Source of the DNA: Chloroflexota bacterium
GTDB lineage: Bacteria > Chloroflexota > Limnocylindria > Limnocylindrales > CSP1-4
DNA length: 16,759 nucleotides
Direction of reading: 5' to 3'
Assembly: GCA_021789355.1 (NCBI GenBank)
Contig: JAJYJR010000053.1
Coordinates: 1-16,759 of the forward strand
The notes under the pieces are model-generated. The model had not been told where the DNA came from. It saw nothing but the letters and a program-made list of their open reading frames with translations, and made no database searches. The stretch's first letter is position 1, and each line of letters starts with the position of its first letter. Positions 5,411 to 12,792 of this stretch are shown here, in pieces. The position numbers were made by a program, and so were the translations under genes.

Positions 5411-7111
5411 TCAGTGGGTGCGCTCGACCGCCAGCAGCCAGCGACGGAACCGCGGGAGGGTCCATGCCAGCCCTTCACTCGTCGCGCGCCCGGCTCGCAA
5501 CTGCGCCGGCTCGCCGTGTGCCGTCCAGGGTGACATCGCGACCAGGGGTGGCCGGAAGCCGGGGAGTCGAATGCGCCAGCCCGTTACGGTGGCCGGCCGT
5601 TGGCGGACCGCATCCCAGCGATCGTCTCGCTGGTCCCGCAGGTCGACAAGACTGAGCACGCGCAGGCCCTTGGGCGTTCGGGCAGCACGAAGCCAGACAT
5701 GGCCAGCGTCCGGCTGGGGGGAGACGGGTATGGGACGACCCTGCGCGTCACGCAGCTCGATGCCGTCGCAGGGCGCAGGGGAAAGCTGGGGCTCCGAGAG
5801 GAGGTGCAGATAGCGGGCGCCGAACCGCCAGGCGGACCGAAGTTCGCGCGCCGAACTCTGGCTGAGCGCGAGGGCGGCCGGGTAGTAGCCCTCGACGAGC
5901 GCACGGCCATCCTCAGCGAGGATCTGGTGGTAGCCGCCACCGGCTGCGATAACGCTCGACAGGAGGATGACTGCCTCTTCCGCCCCTGGTCGCTGGTCGG
6001 GCACGGCCCAGCTGTCGCGGAGCGCCGAGATGTAGGCCGCGATGACGATCGCGCGATTCGCGCCGACCCGGCGGGCGTGCTCGATCCAGGCCACCACGTC
6101 GCGGTACCGGACCGCGGGGGGCCATAGCTCGAGATACAGCGCCGCCGCCGGCGAGCGTGCCACGGCGTCGAGCGGGTAGCCCGCGACGCAGTTGAAGAGG
6201 ACACGTCGCCCCGCGCGGGAGGCCAGCCGCCCGGCTGCCTCCTCGATCAGCCCGGGGTAGAGATCCTCGAACCGAAATCGAGTCCCGTCGGCCGTCACGG
6301 CGTGGTGTGGCTGGCCGTAGGTATCCATGTGAACGCCGTCGAAGCCGAAGTCCCGGCAGGCTCCTGCGTACTCACGCAACAGCCGTCGGCGCCACGGCGA
6401 CCGAGGGCGCAGATCGGTGAGGAAGAACGTGTCACCGAGACTCAAGGGGACGCCTGCCTCGTCGAAGACGCGCTCGTCCGGGTGGGCGTCGACGTACTCG
6501 CGCTCCGCGCCGTACACCGACCCATAGGCAAGCGCCGCAATGCCCGACTGATGACAGGATCGAACCCCCTCCCGGACCGCAGCGGGCGACACGCGGCGGC
6601 CGAGCGCGTCACGGAACGTTCCGTCGTGCGGCGATGCGTAGCGGTAGTGGCGGTACATCCAGTCGTAGAACTGGACGACCGTGACGTGCCAGGGCGCGAA
6701 GCGACGCACGGTGGCTGCCATCCACCTGGAAGCCCGAAAGTCGGTGAGCACGGCGTGGCGGGGAGACTCCCACCAGCCGGCGAGTGCCTCGACGGCGCAC
6801 GTGCCGCAGGCGAGCGCCGCGCCCCCTCGCTCGAGCGTGAGGCGCAGGCCGTAACCGTGCCGCGGCACGGTCGGTAGCATGATGCGGAACCGCCGGCGTG
6901 TCCGTCCTGGTCGCAGTCGCAGGCGATGCGAGACACTGCCCACCACCTGATCGAGGTCGAGCAGCTCGAGGCGAGCGCTGACGAGGACCGAGCGGTCGAC
7001 CTCGATCTCGACCAGGAGGGACGCCGGCCGGCCCGGGCGAAACCAGGGTCGCGCAGGCTCGACCGAGCGGATCGCCAGGCGTGGCGCCGACCGCGGATCG
7101 GGTCCGGTCAC
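5411..7111 (-). CDS. GH66-like dextranase / cycloisomaltooligosaccharide glucanotransferase
   Basis: A 566-residue protein resembling glycoside hydrolase family 66, whose members cleave or transglycosylate alpha-1,6-glucan (dextran). Order of parts: an N-terminal beta-sandwich (about 10-110, with SVEPARPWFRPGRPASLLVE), a TIM-barrel catalytic domain (about 120-480) and a C-terminal beta domain. Family landmarks are VVQFYDWMYRHY (145-156), GFDGVHMDTYG with the probable nucleophile Asp263, and ALYLELWPP with the probable acid/base Glu328. The start is GTG 7111, whose GTGA overlaps the stop of the GH15-like gene by 4 nt. There is no clear Shine-Dalgarno sequence, so coupled translation is likely. 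There is no signal peptide, while classical dextranases are secreted, so this one should act in the cytoplasm on imported isomalto- or mixed-linkage oligosaccharides. It is the last gene of the operon. Exact specificity cannot be told from sequence. Confidence 0.82.
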   Translation of the reverse strand: MTGPDPRSAPRLAIRSVEPARPWFRPGRPASLLVEIEVDRSVLVSARLELLDLDQVVGSVSHRLRLRPGRTRRRFRIMLPTVPRHGYGLRLTLERGGAALACGTCAVEALAGWWESPRHAVLTDFRASRWMAATVRRFAPWHVTVVQFYDWMYRHYRYASPHDGTFRDALGRRVSPAAVREGVRSCHQSGIAALAYGSVYGAEREYVDAHPDERVFDEAGVPLSLGDTFFLTDLRPRSPWRRRLLREYAGACRDFGFDGVHMDTYGQPHHAVTADGTRFRFEDLYPGLIEEAAGRLASRAGRRVLFNCVAGYPLDAVARSPAAALYLELWPPAVRYRDVVAWIEHARRVGANRAIVIAAYISALRDSWAVPDQRPGAEEAVILLSSVIAAGGGYHQILAEDGRALVEGYYPAALALSQSSARELRSAWRFGARYLHLLSEPQLSPAPCDGIELRDAQGRPIPVSPQPDAGHVWLRAARTPKGLRVLSLVDLRDQRDDRWDAVRQRPATVTGWRIRLPGFRPPLVAMSPWTAHGEPAQLRAGRATSEGLAWTLPRFRRWLLAVERTH

Positions 7112-8217
7112 GGGGCCGCGAGGAGCTCGTGGCGCAACGCGAGGTAGCTCGCGTGCGACCAGAGTAAGGGCCGGGCCGAGGGGCCCCAGCGGTCCTCCCA
7201 CTCGGTGATGCGCTCGGGGTGGAGGGCGTGCGTGGCCACCTGTTCGGGCAGGGCGAGATCGGATCCCGCCTGCGCCTCGATCCAGCGCAGACACGTGGCA
7301 GCCCGCTCCCGGTCGCCGTCGTCGCCGCGGTGGAGGTAGACGCGCCCGAGCGCCGCGGTGAGGAGGATCCACTCCCCGCCGCCGTAGTAGGTGTCGCTCC
7401 GGTAGCGATGCACCCCACCGGCGGGCGAGACGACGTCCGCCTCGATCCGGCTGAGCGTCGCCGCGAACCGCGCCGAACGCGGGTCCACGAGGCCATACGG
7501 CGCCGCCAGCCAGAGCAGACTCCCGTCGACCTCAGGGTTGCCGTCCCACTTGGCGAAGGCCCCGCCGTCGGCGAGCAGGCGCCCGGCCAGCGCATCACGG
7601 GCGGCACCGACCTCCCCCGCGAGCGCCCCGGGGGCGACCGTTTCGAGCGCACACAACCCCGCCAGGATCGCCGCCAGCGTGCTCGTGTGGACGTGCTCGG
7701 GGGACTCCTCCCAGGCGTCGTAGGAGGGGTGCGCCCAGAGGGCCGCGAGGTAACCCGCCACGAGTTCCGCCGCCTGCCGGTGGGCCGTCGTCACACGCTG
7801 CCCGCACGCGCGCGCATGGACGCCGAGGGACCAGAGCCAGATCCCCGGCCCATCGAGCTGGAACGTTGGCCAATCCTCCGGGCCGGGCGAGCCGTCGACA
7901 CGGTAGCGGCAATGGAGGTAATCCGCCGGATCGGGAGCACGGCCGGCCATGCCGTCGGTCGTTGCATCCTGCAGACCCGCCCGTGACGCGATGACCAGCT
8001 CGGCCACCCAGTCGTGGAAGCGGCCGGCCGCTTCCCGCTCGCCGACGAGGTCCAGGGCTTCGGCGATGAACGCCCCGTCGCGCAGCCAGACGAACTGGTA
8101 CTGCGGAAACGTCGGGCCCGCCAGGAACGCCCCGTTGGGTGCCTGGTTGGCCAGGATGACCGCCCGGCTGTGCGCGGCCAGGCGCTCTCCGAGCGCGGAC
8201 GAAGCGACGGCGTGCAC
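7108..8217 (-). CDS. GH15-like glucoamylase / glucodextranase-type hydrolase
   Basis: A 369-residue protein with the features of a GH15-type (alpha/alpha)6 barrel, which releases glucose from non-reducing ends of alpha-glucans. Motifs in order: FVWLRDGAFIAEAL (42-55), the substrate-site Trp-Arg-Asp segment; DWPTFQLDGPGIWLWSL (115-131); YDAWEESPEHVH (166-177), with the likely general acid at Glu170/171; VDGSLLWLAAP (230-240); and DTYYGGGEWILL (275-286), with the likely base Glu282. It is shorter than full bacterial glucoamylases (600+ residues) because it lacks the N-terminal beta-sandwich and has the catalytic domain only. There is no signal peptide, so it is cytoplasmic. The start is GTG 8217, one nt after the upstream permease stop, with GAAGGG nearby inside that gene. 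The stop overlaps the GH66-like start by 4 nt. It may trim imported malto- or isomalto-oligosaccharides. A GH15-related phosphorylase-like activity cannot be excluded. Confidence 0.8.
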   Translation of the reverse strand: MHAVASSALGERLAAHSRAVILANQAPNGAFLAGPTFPQYQFVWLRDGAFIAEALDLVGEREAAGRFHDWVAELVIASRAGLQDATTDGMAGRAPDPADYLHCRYRVDGSPGPEDWPTFQLDGPGIWLWSLGVHARACGQRVTTAHRQAAELVAGYLAALWAHPSYDAWEESPEHVHTSTLAAILAGLCALETVAPGALAGEVGAARDALAGRLLADGGAFAKWDGNPEVDGSLLWLAAPYGLVDPRSARFAATLSRIEADVVSPAGGVHRYRSDTYYGGGEWILLTAALGRVYLHRGDDGDRERAATCLRWIEAQAGSDLALPEQVATHALHPERITEWEDRWGPSARPLLWSHASYLALRHELLAAP

Positions 8218-8218
8218 G

Positions 8219-9082
8219 TCAGCCCTTCGTGGCGCCGACGAAGGCGCCCGAGACGAAGTAGCGCTGTAGGCCGATGAAGACCGCGATCTCGGGCAGGAGG
8301 GCGACCAACGATGCCGCGAAGACGATCCCCCACTCGGTGCCGTTGGCGCGCTGGAAGAGTCGGATCGCCACGGGCAGGGTGTACAGGGTCTGGTCCGACA
8401 GCGAGGTGATGGCCCAGGTGAACTCGTCCCAGGCTCCCAGGAAGGAGAAGATCGTGACCGCCGCGAGCCCGGGGCCGGCGAGGGGGAGGGCCACCGACCA
8501 GAACGAGCGCCACACGCCCGCCCCGTCGACCGACGCCGCGTCGAAGAGATCCTGCGGCATGCTCTCGAAGAAGCCACGCAGCAGGAACACGTTCAACCCG
8601 AGGTTCATGACCGAGTAGACGACGATGAGCCCGAGCAGGCTGTTGAGCAGATGCAGCTGCTTCGCCAGGACGAACTGCGGGATGAGCAGCACGAGCCCGG
8701 GCACGATCATCGACACCAGGAGCGCGCCGAAGAGGAGCGACTGGCCGGGGAACTCGTAGCGGGCGAAGGCGAAGGCGAGCGTCGCGGCCAGGACGACGGT
8801 GACGGCGGTGGACGACACGGCAACGATTGCGCTGTTTGTGAAGTAGAGGGCGAAGTCGTTGGTGCCGAGCGCGGCGGCGAAGTTGTCGAGGGTCGGGTGA
8901 CTGGGGATCAGCTGCGGCGGGATCTGCAGCACGTAGGCGAACGGCGTGAAGGCGGTTCCGACGAGGAAGGCGAACGGGATGAGCATGACCAGGCCGCCCG
9001 CCGCCGCCACCACCAGGATGCCCCACGGGCGCAGCCGGCGGCGGAGGGGCCGTCGCGGGGCGACGCTCCGTGTAGCTGCCAT
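8219..9082 (-). CDS. ABC sugar permease, MalG type
   Basis: A 287-residue inner-membrane subunit of a CUT1-type carbohydrate importer. It has a basic N-terminus, a first hydrophobic helix (about 20-45) and further helices at about 85-105, 115-140, 145-170, 205-225 and 255-275. The cytoplasmic EAA loop that docks the ATPase is DAASVDGAGVWRSFWSVALP (181-200). Length and layout match MalG/LacG proteins. The start is ATG 9082, sharing one base with the stop of the upstream permease (TGATG), which gives tight translational coupling; a longer reading into the permease gene is out of its frame and spurious. No ABC ATPase gene is in the window, so the complex would need a shared MsiK/UgpC-type ATPase encoded elsewhere. 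Confidence 0.93.
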   Translation of the reverse strand: MAATRSVAPRRPLRRRLRPWGILVVAAAGGLVMLIPFAFLVGTAFTPFAYVLQIPPQLIPSHPTLDNFAAALGTNDFALYFTNSAIVAVSSTAVTVVLAATLAFAFARYEFPGQSLLFGALLVSMIVPGLVLLIPQFVLAKQLHLLNSLLGLIVVYSVMNLGLNVFLLRGFFESMPQDLFDAASVDGAGVWRSFWSVALPLAGPGLAAVTIFSFLGAWDEFTWAITSLSDQTLYTLPVAIRLFQRANGTEWGIVFAASLVALLPEIAVFIGLQRYFVSGAFVGATKG

Positions 9083-10014
9083 CAGAGCGCCGCCTGGCGG
9101 CGCGCGAAGCGCAGCTCGAACACGCTGATCACGAGCAGCACCGCGGCGAGCAGATAGGACAGGGCGGCGCCGTAGCCCAGGTCGAGATAGGAGAACGCTT
9201 CCTGGTACATGTAGGTCAGCACGACGTGCGTGCTGTTGAGCGGGCCACCGACGAGACTGTTCGCCGACGACGACATGACGAAGATGGGGATGAACGCGTT
9301 GAACCCGCCGATCGTGAGCACCACGAGCAGGAACGTCACGGTCGGACGCAGCGACGGCAGGGTCACGTGGCGGAAGCGCGCCCACGCCCCGGCGCCGTCG
9401 ATCTCGGCGGCCTCGAGCAGCTCGGGTGACACGCCCTGCAGGCCGGCGAGGAACACCACCATCGTCCAGCCGATCCCTTTCCAGATGCCCACGACGGCGA
9501 TCGCCCACAGCGCGGTGGACGGGTCGGCGAGCCAGGCGACATCGGAGGGGATGACGTGGAGGACGTCGTGGAGCAGCCAGTTGAGCGCCCCGGCCTGGCC
9601 GTTGTAGAGGTAGACGAAGACCAGGCTGACGATGACCCAGGAGGTCACCACCGGGAGGTAGTAGACGAGGCGCAGGATCGAGCGCCCCGGGATCGCCTGG
9701 TTGAGCAGGAGCGCGACGGCCATGCCGATGACGAGCTGGCCGGCCACCGTCACCACGGTGTAGCCGACGGTGGCGCGCAGCGCCTGCCAGAAGACCGGGT
9801 CGCCGAGGGCGCGGGCGTAGTTGCCGAGCCCCACGTAGACGCTCGGCTTGATGAGGTTCCAGCGAAAGAAACTCAGGACCAATGAGCTTGCCAACGGGTA
9901 GAGCGCCCACAGGAAGTAGAGCGCCATCCCGGGGAGCAGCAGCAGATAGATCGGCACGAGCCGGCGGACACGAACGGGCGTCCGCCGGCTCGGTCGAGAG
10001 GAGAGCGACAGCAT
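9082..10014 (-). CDS. ABC sugar permease, MalF type
   Basis: A 310-residue inner-membrane subunit pairing with the MalG-type protein. Hydrophobic helices lie at about 19-50 (PIYLLLLPGMALYFLWALYP), 82-105, 115-138, 168-192, 220-245 and 280-300. The EAA loop EAAEIDGAGAWARFRHVTLP (201-220) is clear. Typical length for short MalF/LacF/UgpA permeases without the large periplasmic insertion. Two starts are possible: ATG 10014, which gives the usual short basic N-terminus but has no visible Shine-Dalgarno sequence, and GTG 10056, with AGGCGG 8 nt upstream and only 11 nt after the binding-protein stop, which adds 14 residues. The ATG is chosen here with modest confidence. The gene lies between the binding protein and the second permease, as in other CUT1 operons. 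Confidence 0.92.
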   Translation of the reverse strand: MLSLSSRPSRRTPVRVRRLVPIYLLLLPGMALYFLWALYPLASSLVLSFFRWNLIKPSVYVGLGNYARALGDPVFWQALRATVGYTVVTVAGQLVIGMAVALLLNQAIPGRSILRLVYYLPVVTSWVIVSLVFVYLYNGQAGALNWLLHDVLHVIPSDVAWLADPSTALWAIAVVGIWKGIGWTMVVFLAGLQGVSPELLEAAEIDGAGAWARFRHVTLPSLRPTVTFLLVVLTIGGFNAFIPIFVMSSSANSLVGGPLNSTHVVLTYMYQEAFSYLDLGYGAALSYLLAAVLLVISVFELRFARRQAAL

Positions 10015-10067
10015 CCGACGTGGCACTCGAGCCTGGAGCGCGCGGGCGATCGCCACGTCGGTACCGC

Positions 10068-11429
10068 CTAGGGCTTCAGGAGGCCGTCGACCGTCGTGGC
10101 CGCGGCATCGAGGGCCTGCTGCACGGGCTCGTCGCCGCGGAGCGCCTTCAGGACGGCGTTGGTGACGGCCTCGTCGATCTTCGACCATTGCGGGGTTGGT
10201 GTCCGAGGCTGGGCGGTCACCATCTGCTGCTGGAAGATCCCGTAGTAGCTCGGCAGCTCGCTGTTCCCGGTCAGGCTCTTGAGGACCGGCATGTTGCCCA
10301 CCTTGCCCAGCGCGAGTTGCGCCTCGGGCGAGAGCATGAAGCGCGTGAACGCCAGCGCCGCGGCCTGGTTCTGGGTCTGCTTGAAGACGACGATGTCTTC
10401 GCCGCCGACCACCGAGATGCTGCCGGCAGGTCCAGAGGGGAGGGGCGCCAGGCCGTACTGGAGGTTCGGGTACTGGTTATGGAAGATGTCGGGCATCCAG
10501 GGGCCGTCGACGATCATACCGGTCTCGCCCTTGCCGAGCGCGTCGGTGGTCCCGAGGCCGCCGCCCAGGATGCTGGGGGACAGGTACCCCTTCTTCAGCC
10601 AGTCGTAGAGCTTCTGGACCGCCGCAACCGTCTGGGGCCCGTTGAGCACGCCGCTGGCCTGGGTGAGCGCGGCGTTCGTGATGCCGCCACCCATGCTGAA
10701 GATCCACGGCAGGACGTTCCAGCTCCCTGTGCCGCCTTCGGCGTAGCCATACGCGCTCGCCCCCGTGGCCTTGATCTTGGCCATGTCGGCCTCGAACTCG
10801 TCGATCGTCGCGGGAGGCCCGCTGATCCCGGCCTTCGCGAAGACCGCCTTGTCGTAGAAGAGCAGGCGCGTGTTGGTGTCGAGGGGCAGGCCGTAGTAGT
10901 GGTCGTTCCACTCGTTCGTCGCGAGCGGCCCGGCGAACGTCTGCGCGGCGAGCTGCTGGAAGTCCGGCATCGCCTGGTCAAGAGCGAGCAGGGCGCCGTC
11001 GTTGGCGAACTCGGGCACCCACATGATGTCGGCGCGCAGGACATCGGGCAGCACCCCGCCGGCAATCCCGGTGACGAGCTTCTGGCGCAGATCGTTGTAG
11101 CCGATCTCCTGGTGCTGGACCTTGACGTTCGGGTACTGGGCCTCGAATGAGGTGATGAGCTGGTCGAGCGTCGCGACGACGTTGTTCTGCCCGCCGCCCT
11201 CGCTGTAGGAATCCCAGAAGGTGATCGTGCCGCTGATCGCCGCCGCCGCGCCCGGGCTCGCACTCGCACTCGACGGACCTGCCGATGACGTGACCGGGGC
11301 CGCGGCCGGGGCGGACGCGGCCCCGGCCGGCGCCACCGTGGCCGCGCCGCCGCTGGTCAGGCACCCGGCCAGGATCAGGGGCAGGGCGACGAGTACCGTC
11401 CCCAGTCGCATCAGTGATTTCGATCTCAC
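10068..11429 (-). CDS. ABC sugar-binding lipoprotein (CUT1 family)
   Basis: A 453-residue extracytoplasmic solute-binding protein of the MalE/family-1 type. The signal peptide is MRLGTVLVALPLILAGC with lipobox LAGC and lipidated Cys23, followed by an Ala/Ser/Pro linker to about residue 65. The mature fold opens with GTITFWDSYSEGGGQ and continues with FEAQYPNVKVQHQEIGYNDL and GIAGGVLPDVLRADIMWVPE, the hallmark first lobe that locates the hinge. Later segments such as YGLPLDTNTRLLFYDK and GETGMIVDGPWM line the cleft and hinge. The start is GTG 11429, supported by AGGAGG 6 nt upstream (11436-11441); the GTGA overlaps the ROK stop by 4 nt. The neighbouring hydrolases point to alpha-glucan oligosaccharides (malto- or isomalto-) as ligand, which is an inference. 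Confidence 0.94.
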   Translation of the reverse strand: MRSKSLMRLGTVLVALPLILAGCLTSGGAATVAPAGAASAPAAAPVTSSAGPSSASASPGAAAAISGTITFWDSYSEGGGQNNVVATLDQLITSFEAQYPNVKVQHQEIGYNDLRQKLVTGIAGGVLPDVLRADIMWVPEFANDGALLALDQAMPDFQQLAAQTFAGPLATNEWNDHYYGLPLDTNTRLLFYDKAVFAKAGISGPPATIDEFEADMAKIKATGASAYGYAEGGTGSWNVLPWIFSMGGGITNAALTQASGVLNGPQTVAAVQKLYDWLKKGYLSPSILGGGLGTTDALGKGETGMIVDGPWMPDIFHNQYPNLQYGLAPLPSGPAGSISVVGGEDIVVFKQTQNQAAALAFTRFMLSPEAQLALGKVGNMPVLKSLTGNSELPSYYGIFQQQMVTAQPRTPTPQWSKIDEAVTNAVLKALRGDEPVQQALDAAATTVDGLLKP

Positions 11430-12709
11430 CAGAGTCCTCCTCGGCCCACACGGGCCCGGGTACGGCTGCCACCTGTCCGATCGGGGACGGCTGACGCAGC
11501 GCTCGCCTCATCGCGCAGATGAGCAGGATGAAATAGCTCCCGCAGGACGAGGGTGGCGGCCCCTCGCGCCCAGGCATCGTCCCCCCACGGCTCGATCACG
11601 GGCATCCAGCGCTCGACCGCGCGCTCCGCCAAAGCCTCCTTCCAGTTCGTCCGCTCGATCACGGCTTCACGGAGCGGATCGAGATAGACCGCACCGAGCC
11701 TGACGCCCTCACCCGAGACGATGACGCGTTCCGGATCGAGGACGGTCGCGGCGTTGACGATCGCGCCGCCCACGAGACGACCGGCCCGGGCGAGGATGCG
11801 GGCGACCCGCTCGTCAGTGGTCGCGTCGGCGGCCAGCTCGCCCGGCTCCACGAGCCGACCTGTCGTCGCCTCGACCGCGCGCACGAGCGCGGGCTCGGCG
11901 GCGATGGCCTCGAGGCACCCGCGCCGGCCACACCAGCAGCGCGGGCCGTCCGGCACGACCGTGACGTGACCGAGCTCGCCCGCGCCGCCGGACGCGCCGC
12001 GGTAGACCGACCCGTTGAGGACGGCGCCCATGCCGATGCCGCGCCCGATCGTTACGACCATGAAGTGCTGGAGTCCGCGCCCGGCGCCGAAGAGCTGTTC
12101 GGCAATCGTCAGTGTGTTGACGTCGTTGTCGAGGTGGACCGCCAGGCCGAGGCGGTCGGAAAGGAGCGTGACCAGGTCGAGGTGGGACCACTCCAGCAAC
12201 GGGGAGAGGGCCACCCGCCGGGTTGCCGGGTCGACCATGCCCGGCACGCCGATCCCCACGCCCAGGATGGATGCACCATCGATGCCGGCGCTCGTACAGA
12301 GCTGCTCGACGGCGGTGGTGAAGAGCTCGGCGACCGAGTCGGAATCGGCTTCGCGTCCGCGCGGCACCGTGATGAAGGCCCGCGGCGTGGCCTCCAGGTC
12401 GGTCAGCGTGGCTGCCAGGTCGTCCGCGGTGACCTTGATTCCGACGACGTACCCGGCCGTCGGATTCACCCGCAGCGGCGTGGCCGGTCGGCCGATGCTG
12501 CGCACAACCTCAGCTCCACCGGGGGCCCCCCCGTCCTCGAGGAGGAACCGCGTGTCGAGGAGGTCCGCTGTGATGGCGGTGATCGTCGAGGGGCTGAGCC
12601 CAGATAGCCGGGCAAGCTGGGCGCGGGAGAGCGAGCCCTGTTCCCGCACGAGGTTCAGGACGAGCGAGCGGTTGATGTCCCGGATCAGCTCGCGGTGCCC
12701 GGTCCGCAT
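11426..12709 (-). CDS. ROK-family transcriptional repressor
   Basis: A 427-residue regulator of the NagC/XylR/Mlc type. Residues 10-55 form the winged HTH (GSLSRAQLARLSGLSPSTITAI). Residues 85-400 form the ROK sugar-kinase-like domain: VGIGVPGMVD (151-160), LDNDVNTLTIAEQLFG (193-208), a zinc site with His248 in GELGHV plus Cys258, Cys260 and Cys265 in the CxCGxxGCLE motif, and GGAIVNAATVLDPERVIVSG. The ATP-binding DxGxT segment of active ROK kinases is not seen, as expected for a regulator. The start is ATG 12709 with GAGG 5 nt upstream. It is the first gene of the operon, and a long inverted repeat lies directly before it. Most likely it represses its own operon until a sugar binds. The last 30 residues are Arg/Gly-rich and overlap the binding-protein start. 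Confidence 0.94.
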   Translation of the reverse strand: MRTGHRELIRDINRSLVLNLVREQGSLSRAQLARLSGLSPSTITAITADLLDTRFLLEDGGAPGGAEVVRSIGRPATPLRVNPTAGYVVGIKVTADDLAATLTDLEATPRAFITVPRGREADSDSVAELFTTAVEQLCTSAGIDGASILGVGIGVPGMVDPATRRVALSPLLEWSHLDLVTLLSDRLGLAVHLDNDVNTLTIAEQLFGAGRGLQHFMVVTIGRGIGMGAVLNGSVYRGASGGAGELGHVTVVPDGPRCWCGRRGCLEAIAAEPALVRAVEATTGRLVEPGELAADATTDERVARILARAGRLVGGAIVNAATVLDPERVIVSGEGVRLGAVYLDPLREAVIERTNWKEALAERAVERWMPVIEPWGDDAWARGAATLVLRELFHPAHLRDEASAASAVPDRTGGSRTRARVGRGGLW

Positions 12710-12716
12710 GGGTGCC

Positions 12717-12747
12717 TCGTTAGTTCGTCGAATGGACGAACTAACGA
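12717..12747. promoter_or_regulatory. Candidate ROK operator, 13-bp inverted repeat
   Basis: Arms TCGTTAGTTCGTC (12717-12729) and GACGAACTAACGA (12735-12747) are perfect inverted copies around a 5-nt centre, GAATG. The repeat begins 8 bp upstream of the ROK start codon. ROK repressors of this type bind symmetrical AT-containing sites with similar GTTAGTTC-like arms, so autoregulation of the whole sugar operon is the natural reading. No second copy was seen by eye upstream of the GH13 gene or elsewhere in the window. Confidence 0.75.
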
Positions 12748-12756
12748 TCCCACGAC

Positions 12757-12762
12757 TGTCAA
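12757..12762 (-). promoter_or_regulatory. -35 element of the ROK/sugar operon promoter
   Basis: A perfect TTGACA on the minus strand, about 48 bp before the ROK start codon. The matching -10 would fall inside the inverted repeat, but no good TATAAT-like hexamer is found at 16-18 nt, so only the -35 is assigned. Repressor binding to the inverted repeat would cover the -10 region. Confidence 0.45.
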
Positions 12763-12792
12763 GAAGGCTGAAGATCGATCCGCGAAGGAGGT

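Noticed and set aside
4902..5465. Longer 187-residue version of the lysine-rich protein
   Set aside because: The added N-terminal part is non-protein-like; the strong ribosome binding site lies directly before the internal ATG.
9882..11150. 422-residue plus-strand open frame opposite the binding-protein gene
   Set aside because: Antisense shadow caused by high GC; the minus strand encodes a full-length sugar-binding protein.
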